Assembly: GCA_949358305.1 (NCBI GenBank)
Contig: OX442322.1
Span: 7,192,001-7,256,000, forward strand
Source of the DNA: Strigamia acuminata
Taxonomy: Eukaryota > Arthropoda > Chilopoda > Geophilomorpha > Linotaeniidae
Length of the DNA stretch: 64,000 bases
Direction of reading: 5' to 3'
Shown: one piece after another, positions 11,092 to 22,888 of the stretch
Layout: each line of letters starts with the position of its first letter
Numbering within the stretch: position 1 is the stretch's first letter
Program-made: the position numbers and the translations under genes
Notes under the pieces: model-generated
What the model saw: only the letters and a program-made list of their open reading frames with translations
Database searches by the model: none
What the model was told of the DNA's origin: nothing

Positions 11092-11936
11092 AAATCTCCC
11101 GCTCTTTAAAAGTTCCTAACTCTTCACCGATAGCTTCATGCCATTTTGGAGCGTCATCGAATTTGGGAATTTCTGCATACGATGATGGTTCGGTGCGACA
11201 GAGATGACCGGCGTGCCGAGCTGGAGGAATCAACGGTATCGTATGTTCCATGTTGCCGAAAAAGAATAATTCGGGGTCGTAAGGGAGATTGTTCATAATA
11301 CAGAATTCCTCGACTTCTTTGCGAGATTGAAGTCGAAGGCCGGGTTCGGGAAAATAGTAAACATCAATGTCTATCGAACCTGGCTGCTGGTCTTTTCGGA
11401 GATGTTCCTCACGAATCCCTCTGTGGAATACTGTGTTTCCGTCGATATAACGCCAATAGAATGATGTTTTGCCGGCTGATGGGGCTGCAACGTGCGTTGC
11501 GCTAGGAGGTAATGGCGACATTTGCCCTTGATCGAATATTGGCATAGTATGCTGTAAGATATTTGGGCCGGTCTTTCTACGTAACGTGATGAAACGATTT
11601 GGCGATATATTTGGTGAAAGACCGGGAGAACTGGCGTTGGACGTTTCCGGTGACACATGGGCAGACTGATTCGGTTGCGACTCTTCCGCGTCCGGTTGAA
11701 GCGCAAATTCTTCGATCTGCTCAGCATCATCGTCGGTGTCCTGTCCTCCAGTTTCTTCTTGACCTTCTTGGTTCTCATCAAAAATGATTGGATATGATGC
11801 GGAACCACGAGCTGGAATTGGCAATGTTGATGCACAAAGTTCTAACAAGTGTCGTTCCGGTGTTGATGGCGGTGGAATGCGAATCATAGGCATGGGCGGT
11901 GTCTTCGACTTGGATGCCGATTTAGACGCTGATTTT
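11092..11936 (-). pseudogene. Cop4: fragment of copia pol (linker and start of RT)
   Basis: About 280 codons on the minus strand. They cover the acidic Pro/Ser-rich linker (MPIFDQGQMSPL, EEHLRKDQ, DVYYFPEPGLRL) and the beginning of RT (SSYAEIPKF, FKEREI). The reading frame is open throughout. It is cut on the right by the Cop5 3' LTR starting at 11937 and on the left by the Cop3 LTR at 11091. Protein blocks match Cop5 more closely than Cop1, so it is a diverged copy of the same clade. No other Cop4 part is identifiable in the window. Confidence 0.85.
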
Positions 11937-12483
11937 TGTAGCAGAGGAGAGCGGCACAATTTCGGTATGAACCGAACGTGGAAGCGTGAATCGGGCGCCG
12001 TGTCTCCGACACGGACGTAATGGCGACGTATTAGTTGCCGAGACAATGCGCGCGGCCTAATGCCGCTTATCTGCGCTCAAAAGCACTGAATGTGCTATAA
12101 ACTTAAGTGAAACGACTTAAAAATATAAATGTTTAATAAAACAAAATATAATCTTACATATTGTGTCCATTTGAAAGGTGAAAAATATGAGAAAGCACAC
12201 AGACGTGTGTGCGGCCATCTTGGATGGTGAAAAGCATACAGGTACGACACCTTGTGTCGGAAAAAGGAGTTACAAGAAGTAATAATACAGGAAAACATAA
12301 GGTAAAGCTAGACATAGCATGGTACTGCATGCACAGATGCATAAAATCGATATAAACATTGAAAAAGGTTAAGCAATTCCAAATATAAAATAATATGGAT
12401 AATTACATCGAGATAATAAATAATACGGGTCAATATGTGATCCTATATCACATCGATATATTCTATGTCATTTTAGACCAACA
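11937..12483 (-). repeat. Cop5 3' LTR (547 bp)
   Basis: On the minus strand it begins TGTTGGTCTAAAATGAC and ends CTCTGCTACA. The polypurine tract lies directly upstream (plus strand ATTCCCCCTTTCG at 12484). ATTTT at 11932-11936 may be the target duplication, but the other end is not available. GCGGCCATCTTGGATGG near 12210 is a YY1/Pho-like site. Confidence 0.88.
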
Positions 12484-12701
12484 ATTCCCCCTTTCGATGG
12501 AGATAGGATCAGGGGAAATAACAATCGAATACTGGAATTACAGTGTATATGAGATCGAAAAAGTAAAACAATAAAGTCGAATCATCGAGCCGGGTACTGT
12601 TATTGAAGAACGCTACGAAAGCCCGAATATTCCCACTGGAACTCGATGATCCTCGATGTCGGGTAATAACTAAAGAATGTCACGAGAAAGTCACGGTGAG
12701 A
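12484..12701 (-). other. Cop5 polypurine tract and 3' UTR
   Basis: The purine run on the minus strand (complement of 12484-12500) adjoins the LTR. The segment near 12580-12650 with CATCGAGCCGGGTACTGT is shared with the Cop10 3' UTR at 53780-53860. Confidence 0.75.
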
Positions 12702-15700
12702 TCAGAGTCGGAAGATCTTGGAAATTAACGACTTCAAACATTCGGAGCTAATCCACTTGGTGAAGATGTCCGCAACGTTTTGTTCACCGGATACTTTATG
12801 TAGGTCGAAACATCCCGCCGTAAACCACTCTCGTAGCCAATGATATTTGACGCGGATATGTTTGGTCTTTGAATTCTCCACGTCATTCGAAGTAAACTGG
12901 ATGGCTGCGAGGGCGTCGGAATAGATGATCGGTCGGGATTGCCTATCGAGAATCGGAAATTCGGTGTAAATGTTGTCGAGCCAGAAGGATTCTTTCACAC
13001 ATTCCACTAGGGCGATAAATTCCGCTTCCATGGTGGAACATGCAACGGTGGATTGCTTTCGGCACGACCAGCCAATTGGCACATTTCCGATGAAGTTGAT
13101 ATAGCCGCCGAAACTTAGAGACGTTGCTGCTTCGCTCGCCCACGACGCATCCGTAAAAGCCCACAGCTGGCTAGAATTGCAGCCGGAAAGTTCGATGCGA
13201 TAGTCGATAGTGTTGGCCACGTATTGAAGGACTTGTAGGAGGGCTCGGATATGCGTCTTGTCGTAACATGTGTTGAATTGGCTCAGCGAGATAACCGAAA
13301 ATAAGATGTCGGGGCGTGTTCTCGACGCAAGGAACAGAAGTGAACCGATGAGAGATCGGTAAGGAAAATCCGGTAAATTATCGGTTGATCCCTTCACGAG
13401 TGTCGTCCCTGGTGTAACTGGAACCTTCACGAGGCGATTGATAGAGACCTCGAACTTCTTAACGAGCTTTGCAATGTAGGCGCGTTGCGTGATGAAGGTT
13501 CGACCAGCGTCTCGGATGAACTCGACGCCCAATAGCTTCGTGATGGGACCAAGGTTAACAATGTCGAACTTGGACGAGATGAGTCGAATGATCCGGGCTA
13601 ATACAGTGTCGGAAGCGTAGAACAAAACAATGTCGTCCACGTAGACTAACATAACGGCACAATTGCCGTAAATATACACGCAATTGCATGCAGGCATCTT
13701 CCGGAAACCGAGGGCTCGAAGGGTCTCATCCAACTTCTCGTACCATTGTCTCCCACTCTGGTGAAGACCATAGAGAGATTTGATAAGTAACCACACGTTG
13801 TTGGGATTTGTACATGTGGCACCTGCGGGGATGCGCATGTATACCTTGTGCTTCAGGTCCCCATACAGGTATGCACATTTGACGTCGAGGTGAGCATCTT
13901 TCCATCCTCTGAGGACGACCAGAAGGCAGAAGAAAAGACGAATCAAGACAAAATTTACGACGGGACTAAAAACCTCGTCGTAGTCAACCCCGATGGTTTG
14001 GCGGAAGCCTTGTGCGACGAGTCGAACACGATAGCGAGTCACTTTGCCGGTCACGTCCGATTTCAACTTGAAAATCCATTTACAGCCTAAGACTGTAGCG
14101 TCGGACGGCCTTGGAACTTCTTGATAAATTTGCCTCTCTTTGAACGTGCCTAACTCTTCATCAATGGCTTCACGCCACTTCGGGGCATCGTTGAATTTTG
14201 GGATTTCGGCATACGATGACGGTTCAGTTCGGCAAAGATGTGCGACATGTCGAGCTGCAGGAATCGTAGGTATTGTGTGTTCTATGCTTCCGAAAAAGAA
14301 GAGTTCCGAATCGTATGGGAGATCATTCATAACACAAAAATCTTCAACCTCTTTTCTGGATCTAAGTCGGAGATTCGGTTCCGGAAAATAGTAAACATCG
14401 GTATCGATGCATCCAGGTCGTTGATCCTTTCGCAAATGTTCTTCGCGAACCCATCGACGGAAGATCGTATCACCACCAATATAACGCCAGAAGAAAGATG
14501 TTCTGCCGGCCGAGGGGGCCTCGACAAATGTGGCACCTTGGGGTAATGGAGACATCGCACCCTGATCGAAGATTGGCATCGTGTGGTGTAGGATATTTTG
14601 GCCAGCTCTCCTACGTGTCGTGACAAAACGTAATGGTGAACCGGGCGGTGAAAGCCCGGGTGAACTGACTTGCGATTCTTCTGAGGCATGTCCGGATCGA
14701 GTTTCCGGTAATTCAGCACCTTCTGGTTGAATTGCCTCATCAACGATCTGTGCAACATCTTCATCGGTATCCTGCCCTTCCTCTTGATAAAGGATTGGGT
14801 ACGATGTTGCTCGTCCCAAACTCGCAGAATCCGGTCCTTTCAGTGCACACGCTTCGACTAATTGACGTTCGGGTGTCCTGAGCGGGGAAATGTGCACTAG
14901 TGGGATGGATATCGATTTCGAAACCGATCCATTCCCATCATCGTCGTCATCATCATCGTCCGATGTACTCGATGAATCCCCATCAGTGTCGGCCTTTGGC
15001 CAATCCAAATAGTGGACATTGTCATCGAATGACACATGTTGTTGTTGACCAACGTCGGGTTCCTCAAAGGTTTGGTTACGATAACCATTTTGACTTCTTA
15101 ATGTCCTTTTATAAGATTGATGTTCATCAATGCGTACGTGAGTGGATTCCGTTACGCTGTTGTCCACAGGATTCCATATACGGTAACCACGTGTACCTGT
15201 GGCGTAGCCTATGAGGAAACCTTCCCAAGCACGGGATTCGAGCTTTTTGCGTCCCGGTGCAGTGAAGTGCACCCAGCACTTGGATCCAATTTTCCTCAAG
15301 TGACGCAAGGAAAGGGCACGCTGACGCCAAAGTATGTATGGCACTTGGTTATTCAAACGGGAATGTGGACTTCGGTTTTTAATGTACGCGAAGTTAACAG
15401 CGAGTTCAGCCCATAAACCTGCGGGAAGTTGTGTCTCCTGCAAAACAGCTCTGATGTGGTCAACCATTGTCCGGTTAATCCTTTCGGCTGTGCTGTTCAT
15501 TTGAGGGCTTGACGGATTCGTTCGCTGTCCCTGGATCCCCTTTTTCTTCAAGTACTGTTGAAATTCATTGGACATGAATTCGCCGCCCCTATCTGATCGA
15601 ATGGCTTTGATGCGCGTGTTCGCAACGCGCTTGACCCTGGCGACGATTTCCTTGAAGCACGAGAAGACTTGAGATTTTTGAGCCAAAGGCGTGATCCAGG

Positions 15701-15773
15701 TGTATCGCGTCGCGTCGTCAATGACGGTAAAAACGAAACGAGCGCCCCCAAATGAAGTAACCGGATACGGTCC
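12702..15773 (-). pseudogene. Cop5 pol: integrase core to RNase H, downstream of an in-frame TAG
   Basis: Open frame of more than 1000 codons carrying GGARFVFTVIDDATRY, RSDRGGEF and STAERINRT of the integrase core, the integrase C-terminal region, an acidic linker with a run of Asp, RT (GCKWIFKLK, YVDDIVLFYA) and RNase H (DASWAS, TMEAEF, KTKHIRVKYH, VADIFTKW). It stops at 12702. It shares its frame with the upstream gag-protease part, from which one TAG at 15774-15776 separates it. There the family has a conserved Trp (HMDVWG). Everything else in this part looks intact. Confidence 0.9.
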
Positions 15774-17204
15774 CTACACGTCCATGTGTAAGAGATCGAG
15801 GGGCTGAGATGTAGAAGGATGTAAGTCCGGCTTATGAGAAGCTCTAATGGATTTCGCGAGGCGGCAGTTGTTGCACGCCAATTCTTGCGACACTTCCGCT
15901 GGTTCGAGTCCATACACTTTGTCATTATTGGCTAACTGCCGCATCGCGTTGGTATGTAAATGACCAAGGCGACTATGCCACAAACCGGTTGCATCTTTGA
16001 CGGAAGCAGAATTGGCAAGGGCTTTCTTTGGTAATTGGACAGGATTAGTAATAACCTTCTTTTGTGACTGAGAAGGATTACCTGCGGATTGGATAGGAGG
16101 AGGAGATGTGACAGGTGGAGGACTACTCGGAATGTGCTGGATAACGTCAGCGTAGGATTGGATTGGAGGATTTGCGTGGACAGGTAAAGGTTGTGTCGTG
16201 GGTATAGGATAGGTGGCAACCGATATTGATGTCGGGGCCTCAGTCGCAGGCAATGGCGGCATTTGAATCCTAAAATCCGAAATGTTCTGTCGCTTTGTCT
16301 TCTGTGGCTTCGGAATTTTCACGAAGTCAACCTCCGTTGTGACGAATGTCTGTACGGGTGATTGTTGAATTATCGGTGAAGACGTGGCGGCAACAGTTGG
16401 ATTAGTACACAGTTCATCCAGGTAATACAATCCTCCTTTCTCCTTTGCTCTGAGAATCGTTTCAGCGATGTTTGATTTATAAATATTAATCTCCCCGTTG
16501 TAGGTATGGATATGGTGATTAGTTTTATCGATCCTTGAGACAGAGATTAGATTTGCCTCAAAATTGGGTGCATAAAGCACATTGGTCAACGTCACATTGC
16601 AATGAGAATTGTCCACACGAGTTTGAAGTTGAACATTTCCTCTGCCCGTCACCTGTGATTTCCCTTGTCCCAGCTCGATGTCAAAAGGGACAATGTTCGA
16701 AAAATCGGAAAACCACGATCGTACGTGGGAAACATGGTCCGTAGCACCGCAGTCGACTATCCATTCATTTGACTGCATTAGATGGGCAACTGGACGTTCA
16801 ATAATCTGCGGAGCGTTTACGAAGAACACTGCGTTGCGAACCGGATGAGAGCTTCCTCTCGGGCGGTTGTCCTCGGGTTTGGGAGCCGAGTTTTTGCCGC
16901 GCTTTTTGCTCTTACTTCGAGAGCGTTGAAGGGAAGCTGCCGGTTGCTGGTTCCTGTCGTCACGTTTGGGATACGGGCACTTGTTCGCGTAGTGGCCCAT
17001 TTCATGACAATTAAAGCATTTGACTTGCGATAACGGACGACGTGGACGCGATCCTTGACGAGATTGCTGCTGATTTTGAGCAGATGTGTGAGCTGACGAC
17101 GAGACATTGTGCAAACCAACCGATTTGAGACGAAGATATTCTGATATCAACTGTTCGGACACTTTAGCCGGAGTAAAATTCGCTACAGGCCAGTGATATA
17201 TGGC
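15774..17204 (-). pseudogene. Cop5 gag C-terminus, protease and integrase start, ends at a TAG
   Basis: Enters gag at AIYHWPVANFTPAKVSEQL and lacks about the first 165 residues seen in Cop10. It then has a CCHC knuckle (CFNCHEMGHYANKC), protease (WIVDCGATDHVSH), a Pro-rich linker, and H2C2 (LWHSRLGHLH, CNNC). It ends at LLHMDV, followed by TAG (15774-15776). Readthrough or a single nonsense mutation are both formally possible. A Trp-to-stop mutation is simplest, because Cop10 has Trp there. Confidence 0.88.
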
Positions 17205-18375
17205 CCATACGAGCATGCCAGTAGTCCATTGGTACTCCTTTATCGGGTTTACCATTCCTTTCCCCATTCCCCAATTCATTAACTACTTTTGCCTGAATTT
17301 CTTCTCTAACTGGTTCAACTTTCTTGATTTGCTGCTTGTTAGTCGCTTTCACTGCGCTTCCCTGCTTTACTATATCATTACTCGGGTTCACAACAGCATT
17401 TGCGGATTTCTCCGACTTACGAATTGGGGTTAATAACGCTTTCTTATAACAATTCATGATTAATGGCACTTTAACAACTTCAGGCGGTTTACTCGCCAGG
17501 ACATTCGTATTTCCTTGCGTAGGCAATACGGATGCGTTCACATTTTGAATTTCAATTGCACAATTCACTTGATACATCCTATTCGACAATCGTTTCGCAG
17601 TTAACATCGGTTTGTCCATCGTTGATTCGAACATTGTTAATTTCCCATCAGCTATGAATGTTTTCAGACCTGCCTCGTCTGTACGACCGAGTGAAATTAG
17701 GTTTTTTCAAAATTTTGGCGCGTAATACACGTTTTTATGTGTAATTTCGTGTCCACCCTTGCCGTAATTTGCCATTAAGGTAATTTCGCCCATACCACTA
17801 ATCTCCGAACTCCCCTCTCCTAATTGTACACTAAAATTTTCGAGGGGTTTAAAATTTGTGAAACATTCATAGTTGTATGAGAAATGGTCTGTTGCGCCCG
17901 TGTCAATGTACCAGGCGGGATCTCTTTCCGGCGCTTTCTGTGATGCCAATGAGATTACAGGAAAATCCATTTGTTGAATGGCATGTACTGCCGAGTAGAA
18001 AGACAACGGTTAGTCCAGAAATGCTTGATTTGAACCTGCGCTGGTTCCTCTAGAACGTCCACCAGCGCGTCCTTGTCGGCGCGCCATCGGCGCAAAAGTT
18101 CCACGTGTTGGGTCATTTCCTCCTTGTTTTGGCTTTTTACAATCCCTTGCAAAGTGGTATTTTCCACCACAATTATAGCACGTATAGTCTGTTTGGGTTG
18201 TTGGGGTCAAGCGCCCCCTCTGCCAACGTCCTCGGCTAAAGAATGCACCCGAATTATCTCCCGATTCTGCTGTCGGCGCACCATATTCCTCGTGCTGTTC
18301 ATTCATTCGGTTCTACTCTCCGAGGAGTCGTTCTTTGACGTTGGATTGGGTGAATTCTGTATCTGACCAGTGATA
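17205..18375 (-). pseudogene. Cop6: internal fragment of a second copia family (gag knuckle, protease, pre-integrase)
   Basis: One minus-strand frame interrupted by three stops (near 18312, 18010 and 17707). It shows the gag block YHWSDTEFTQSNVKERLLGE, a CCHC knuckle (CYNCGGKYHFARDC), the protease WYIDTGATDHFSYN and the pre-integrase DYWHARMGH. The same blocks in the same order occur in Cop9 (YHWSDTEFTAKNVKERLLGE, CFTCGGSGHFAREC, WYVDTGATDHFSFN), so it belongs to that family. Its right edge is abrupt at about 18375 and its left edge is the chimeric junction with Cop5. Confidence 0.85.
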
Positions 18376-19107
18376 CTAAAGCGATTTCCCGACCTGGCAG
18401 AGTAGGAAAAGATCCGACAAAAGACTTCAAACGGTGCGCGACACCGACATGCGTGCGCCATGTTTAATGTAACATAAAAGTGTACACGTTTCGAGGCTAA
18501 CAACTGCACTCGAGAATGATAGGATAAATCATTGTTGAATCCCAATGATTTGTCCTTTACATTTCGTAATAAAAACAATGACATTCATAATCGATAACTA
18601 AGCAATAATAACAATACAGGACTCGCTCTTTTGAGCAGACGATGTTATCAGCGCATGCTGCTAAATGGAAACGTTCAACCGCGGTACAGAACCAGCATTT
18701 ATAAAAATCGAGATTGATTGAACACGACATCGAGACATTAAATAGCAGCACATTCATTACACATATCCGGAAAGTGTGTAATGTAAATGTCGGGTTCCAT
18801 TCGAGCGTTGGATGAGTGTTGAAAAGAACAGGCATTTTTTAAGCTTGGCTTAAAACCACACACAAAATGGCTGCCACTTTATTCACTGTTTGGCAGAGAG
18901 AGAGACTTCACTCCATCAAAGGTACAGAACAAATCTTGCTTACATAAACCTGATTCTAGCAAATCATATAACATAACAGAATCAAAAGAACAAATCATTA
19001 CAAAAAGTACGGTATGTTATCCGTGCCAACAAATAACACACCTAAACAATAACTATATACACTAAAGAAAAGTCATTCAAATGCTTGGACACATTTGTTT
19101 CTCAACA
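18376..19107 (-). repeat. Region ending in the Cop7 3' LTR (left edge unresolved)
   Basis: On the minus strand an LTR begins TGTTGAGAAACAAATG at 19107, directly after a polypurine tract. It contains GTGAATAAAGTGGC (poly(A) signal) near 18884 and a YY1-like CAAAATGGCTGCC near 18865. I cannot place the left LTR end. The part 18376-18840 has no coding signal and no recognised partner. Confidence 0.5.
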
Positions 19108-19286
19108 TTCCCCCTCTGTCCAAACATTTGAGAAAATACAGATTTTAAAACTCAAAAGAAAAAGAAACACACTTGAGAAAAGTTCCATCATCGAATATAC
19201 ATGAACTCATCATCCCATGTAATAATAACGTTGCCAAACACGAGTCGATCGTTTCGCTTCCTGAATTCCAATAACAAGGGATCAGA

Positions 19287-20225
19287 CTACCAATCATGGA
19301 TAAAATACCCATCAGAATTTCCATCCTTGTCTTCCCCCTCATTGATCAAATCCATCTCGGACGTAGCGTCCGGAACATCACCATCTGGAATCGATTCGCA
19401 AGTCATTAATTGGCATTCATCGACCTTTGTTGTTAATACAACGTCTTCATTTGTTTTGTTTGTTTTGCTTTTCCTCCTTTTTCTCTTGGTCTTTTTAATC
19501 TCCCCCTCTGTTTCAACGAGTTTGCACTCATTTGCACCAAGCAATGTTTGTACTTGTGTTGAGACAATTTCCCCCTCTAGTTCAACAACTTTGGACTCGC
19601 TTACACCAACCAATGTATGCACTGGTGTTGGGGGAATTCCTTCTTCGAGTGTCTTCACTAAAGACGAAACCTCTGGGGATTGAAAAACAGGCTGTACGAC
19701 AATGGTTGAGACCTCTTCTGTCTCATTCTCGGGAAGTACCTGCGAATCCGTAGAACCGTTATCTTTCGCTTTAATAACTTCCATAGGGTTTTCTATTTCC
19801 CCCTCGAACCAATAATCCTGTTCGTACACCTTTAACTTGACCAAAGAAACAACTTTGTCCCGCTTTGGATCCCAGATCCGATAAGCTTTTCCAAATTCGG
19901 CATATCCGACTAACGCGCCTTCCCAGGTATGTTTGAGACCTTTCACATTCCTAATGCGAGTTAAAACTTTAACCCTCGACCCAATACATCGAAGATGTCT
20001 CACTGATACCGGTCGAGTATACAATACATTATAAGGAGCTTCCATATTCAAACTAACTTTTGGAACACGATTACGCAAATATGCCATCGTATCGGCCAGT
20101 TCCATCCATAAAGTGTTTGGAAACCTATTTTCCTGTAGTAAAATATTCACTCCCGTTACAATGTCTTCGTTGGCGCTCTCAGAGATGGAATAAATTTCAG
20201 GGTTGGCAGATTCCATTCCAGCAAT
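19287..20225 (-). pseudogene. Cop7 integrase C-terminal region with repetitive tail
   Basis: Same frame as the upstream part, separated by one TAG at 20226-20228. It begins with the NPEIYS...SANEDIVTGV block corresponding to the third catalytic region of integrase, then RFPNTLWMELADTMAYLRNR and the KAYRIWDPKRDKVV block. The tail is acidic and Ser/Thr-rich with a duplicated 23-residue unit (TPVHTLVGVSESKVVELEGE and TQVQTLLGANECKLVETEGE). The basic KKTKRKRRKSKTNK run could be a nuclear localisation signal. The frame stops at 19287, before any RT sequence. Confidence 0.75.
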
Positions 20226-21479
20226 CTAGATTCCAATACATTCGGCAATTTCAACCCATTCAATTAATTCTTTTGGGGAATAATCCATCCCATGTCCCAA
20301 ATAAATTCTTTTTACTTTCTTGCCAAATATATGCTCAGTTTCCTTTACCCAATCCTGAAACATATCAATTACACTTTTCCCATTTTTTGAATGTTTAATC
20401 CAGATATACTGCGAACAATCATCAACTAAAACTATGTATTGTTCTCTCATTTTGTGTGGGACATCCCAAACACTTAGATTTATCAAATCTAAAACCTCCC
20501 CGAGGTGAACTTTCTGTGTTGGGGGCATATCTGGCTTTGTAGTTTCTGTCACTACACAAGATGTGTGGGAGGCAATCTCTTTATCCTCTAATAGGACACC
20601 AAAAACTCTATTTGACTGATTCATGCCAAGAACGTTCTCTTTATGCAGATGTCTTAAACGCGTCTGCCACAAATAAAGAGGAAGAGCTCTGTCTTTTCTT
20701 TTCTCAGCCCTTTTTGTAAGTTTGGATTTTTCTAAAATCTCTTTCCGGTTCTTGGTCTCGAAACAATTGCTAACAATCCTGGTCATGCTGTATGACTTCT
20801 CCCCCTCATTGTTAGTAATTCTGACTCTGCCCAATTCTGCAGAATCCTTAGACTTCTTAGTCTTCTTCGAAAAACATTTCTGATTTCCCATATCAGAATT
20901 AGGAGGATTGCTACCTCCAATTTGAACTTTGTTCAAACACTCAAAACTCCTGTGTCTATGTTGAGTTTCCTTGTGCTGGCGATCATCATTTGAGATTTCA
21001 CTCAAAATATCCATGGCATTCGAATCCCTATTCGAATCAACCATCTCAAACCTCCGATTTTCAGTGTTCGTGCTTAGCACGTCGCTATCCATTATCTTCT
21101 CCACATTACACATATGTGTCTCACAAATTGCCCTAATCGAATCTCCAATCGCTTTAGCCAAACTATTTGGTTTGTGAGTTAGTGCGCTCTTAATAATAAA
21201 ATGTGTTAATAGAGATACATTTTTGTCAAAATCAGAATTTAAATCAGCCGTGTCAACCGCATGCTTTGTTACAAAGGGTACGGTTGCACTCACATTTGAA
21301 ACCATGGTGCAACAATTAACCGTGAACTCATTATTCTCATTCCGTTGTGCCACCAGAAATGGTTTGCTGATTTTATTTTTGTAAACAGTCAGTCTCCCAT
21401 GTGCAATATTAGTGGTTAGGCCAATTTGATCTAATTTTCCAATGAAATCAAATTTCTCCCACTTTTGGGCACAAACCAA
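20226..21479 (-). pseudogene. Cop7 pre-integrase and integrase core with lost catalytic residues
   Basis: Open for 417 codons. It has the pre-integrase block (LYLWQTRLRHLHKENVLG) and the integrase core. Where copia integrases read HMDVWG this copy reads NLSVWD, and where they read RTDNGGEF it reads YLGHGMDY. Both catalytic Asp residues are therefore gone. VDDCSQYIWIKHSKNGKS is otherwise well conserved. It could not integrate DNA. It is odd that only one stop and one frame change occur across more than 900 codons of Cop7 despite these losses. Confidence 0.75.
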
Positions 21480-22319
21480 ACATTCTTTAATAATAAATTT
21501 GTCTTCTTATTCCCATTTAAAGAGAAAAGTCGAATATCACCAATCCCCATGATTTCTAATTTATTTACAAATTTATTTAAAGGCCTAAAATTGCAAAACC
21601 ACTTTTCACATGATGCCACATGGTTGGAGACCTGGCTATTACAATGCCACATAATATTTCCAAAAATATTATTTTCCTTGGCTGTTGAATTTCTAAAATT
21701 CTCCTTTTCTTTATTGCTAAATGACTCCACATCCTTTTTATCCGTGTGCACGTCGGAACAGTTCCTATTACTGCAAAATCTTTCACAAGCCTGTGTTAAT
21801 TGCCGCATCCCAGATGAGGAGAGATTTCCTTGTTCCCGAACCGAAGGACAATCCCTTTCGAGATGACCCACTCCGCCACAATTGAAACAACAGGTGACAC
21901 ACGTCTGTGTCGAAGATTTCAGCCTGTTCCCGCAATAAAGTCCACTTTTGGCATTTAATGCCTCGCAAAACCTCAAATTATCACGTCCATTCTTAGAATG
22001 TTGCGGAATCCTTTGGCGTTGCCAATCACTTCCGCCATAACTGTCCGTGTTGACATTATAACTGTTGATTCCACCGCCAAAAGCTGTCCCCTGGTCCTCC
22101 AGGTTATACACGTGGATTTTATCCACATTTTGATTTCAAATAATTCGATTTCTCCGTACATTTGCATCATTATCATGACACAATTGGTCAGGATACTGTC
22201 CTCTGACCCGTTGCCGTCCTTGGCGTGCACACGCAACATGCCAATTGTCAAAATCGGCTTTAAATCCCGGCAAACGTCTTCGGGTTTTGAACAATTTTCC
22301 ACTGTATTTTAAAGACATT
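21431..22319 (-). pseudogene. Cop7 gag and protease region, frame-disrupted
   Basis: Gag probably starts near 22319 (MSLKYSGKLFKT, then FDNWHVACARQ). The frame changes at least once near 22130. A CCHC knuckle (CFNCGGVGHLERDC) follows at about 21870. At the protease position the sequence reads WHCNSQVSNH instead of a D-S/T-G-A motif, so the catalytic Asp is replaced. The downstream block LLKNVWFVPKSGRNLISL is typical of copia proteases. The frame overlaps the integrase part by about 50 bases in another register. Confidence 0.7.
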
Positions 22320-22888
22320 GTTGCTGCACGAAACACTGTTTTGTACACAACAATTCACTATTTGTTGCAAATTGTGGCTCTGTCAACAAACACTTTATCC
22401 AACGATCCCACAGTGTTTGCTCTGCCGTTGCAGAACGTTTCTTGCACGGAACAGCTTACTTCTGCTGCTATTTGCGAGAAACGATGGGCGCCGCCATCTT
22501 GGATAGTGACGTCATCGTGAAAGCTGCTTTCGGTTGTCTCACATATAAATAGGCTTATAAATCCGCCAACAACGTTCTCAAATAAACGACAAATGTCCTT
22601 ACTGCCTGTACGAATTATCCAGCGTTGATTTGCCGTCGATTCCAAACGAATTTCGTCTCAATTCCGCGTCCGGCACTTCGCCGTCTCGTCCGCGGCGATA
22701 TCCGTCGAATCCTCCGCCGAAAACCGTCTCGAAACCGTAACCGCGATCGTCGCGAGTGCGTATACGACGCACGAAGCTTTCCTGCTTAGCAGGGACGAAG
22801 AAACTCGTCTTCTTCGGCAGCGCTTCGTCGCTCGATGTCCGCCCGGCCGCGCGACAAACTCCGCACCTCGTAAAACGATCGAAAACGT
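22320..22888. other. Non-coding segment between Cop7 and Cop8, promoter-like
   Basis: No convincing coding. On the minus strand it reads as a Cop7 leader or promoter: TTTATAAG and ATTTATATG near 22545, a perfect CRE palindrome TGACGTCA at 22507-22514, and a YY1/Pho-like GGCGGC/CAAGATGG site near 22490. From about 22640 the sequence is GC-rich and resembles copia leaders. A TATAAATA also occurs on the plus strand near 22545. The boundary between the two elements is not resolved. Confidence 0.4.

Larger units (their letters stand above)
11937..17204 (-). mobile_element. Cop5: copia element, 5' end missing, fused to Cop6
   Basis: Minus-strand copy with a 3' LTR (11937-12483), polypurine tract, 3' UTR and a nearly complete pol plus the C-terminal part of gag. 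It has no 5' LTR. At about 17193-17204 its gag sequence gives way, within a short shared sequence, to a different copia family in the same orientation (Cop6). Confidence 0.88.
19108..22319 (-). mobile_element. Cop7 internal region: copia element without RT and RNase H
   Basis: Gag, CCHC, degenerate protease and degenerate integrase on the minus strand. After the integrase C-terminal tail comes only a short stretch, then the polypurine tract and 3' LTR. A copia element should carry about 700 more residues (RT and RNase H) here, so this is an internally deleted, non-autonomous copy. A decayed leader or promoter segment lies at 22320-22560. Confidence 0.75.
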
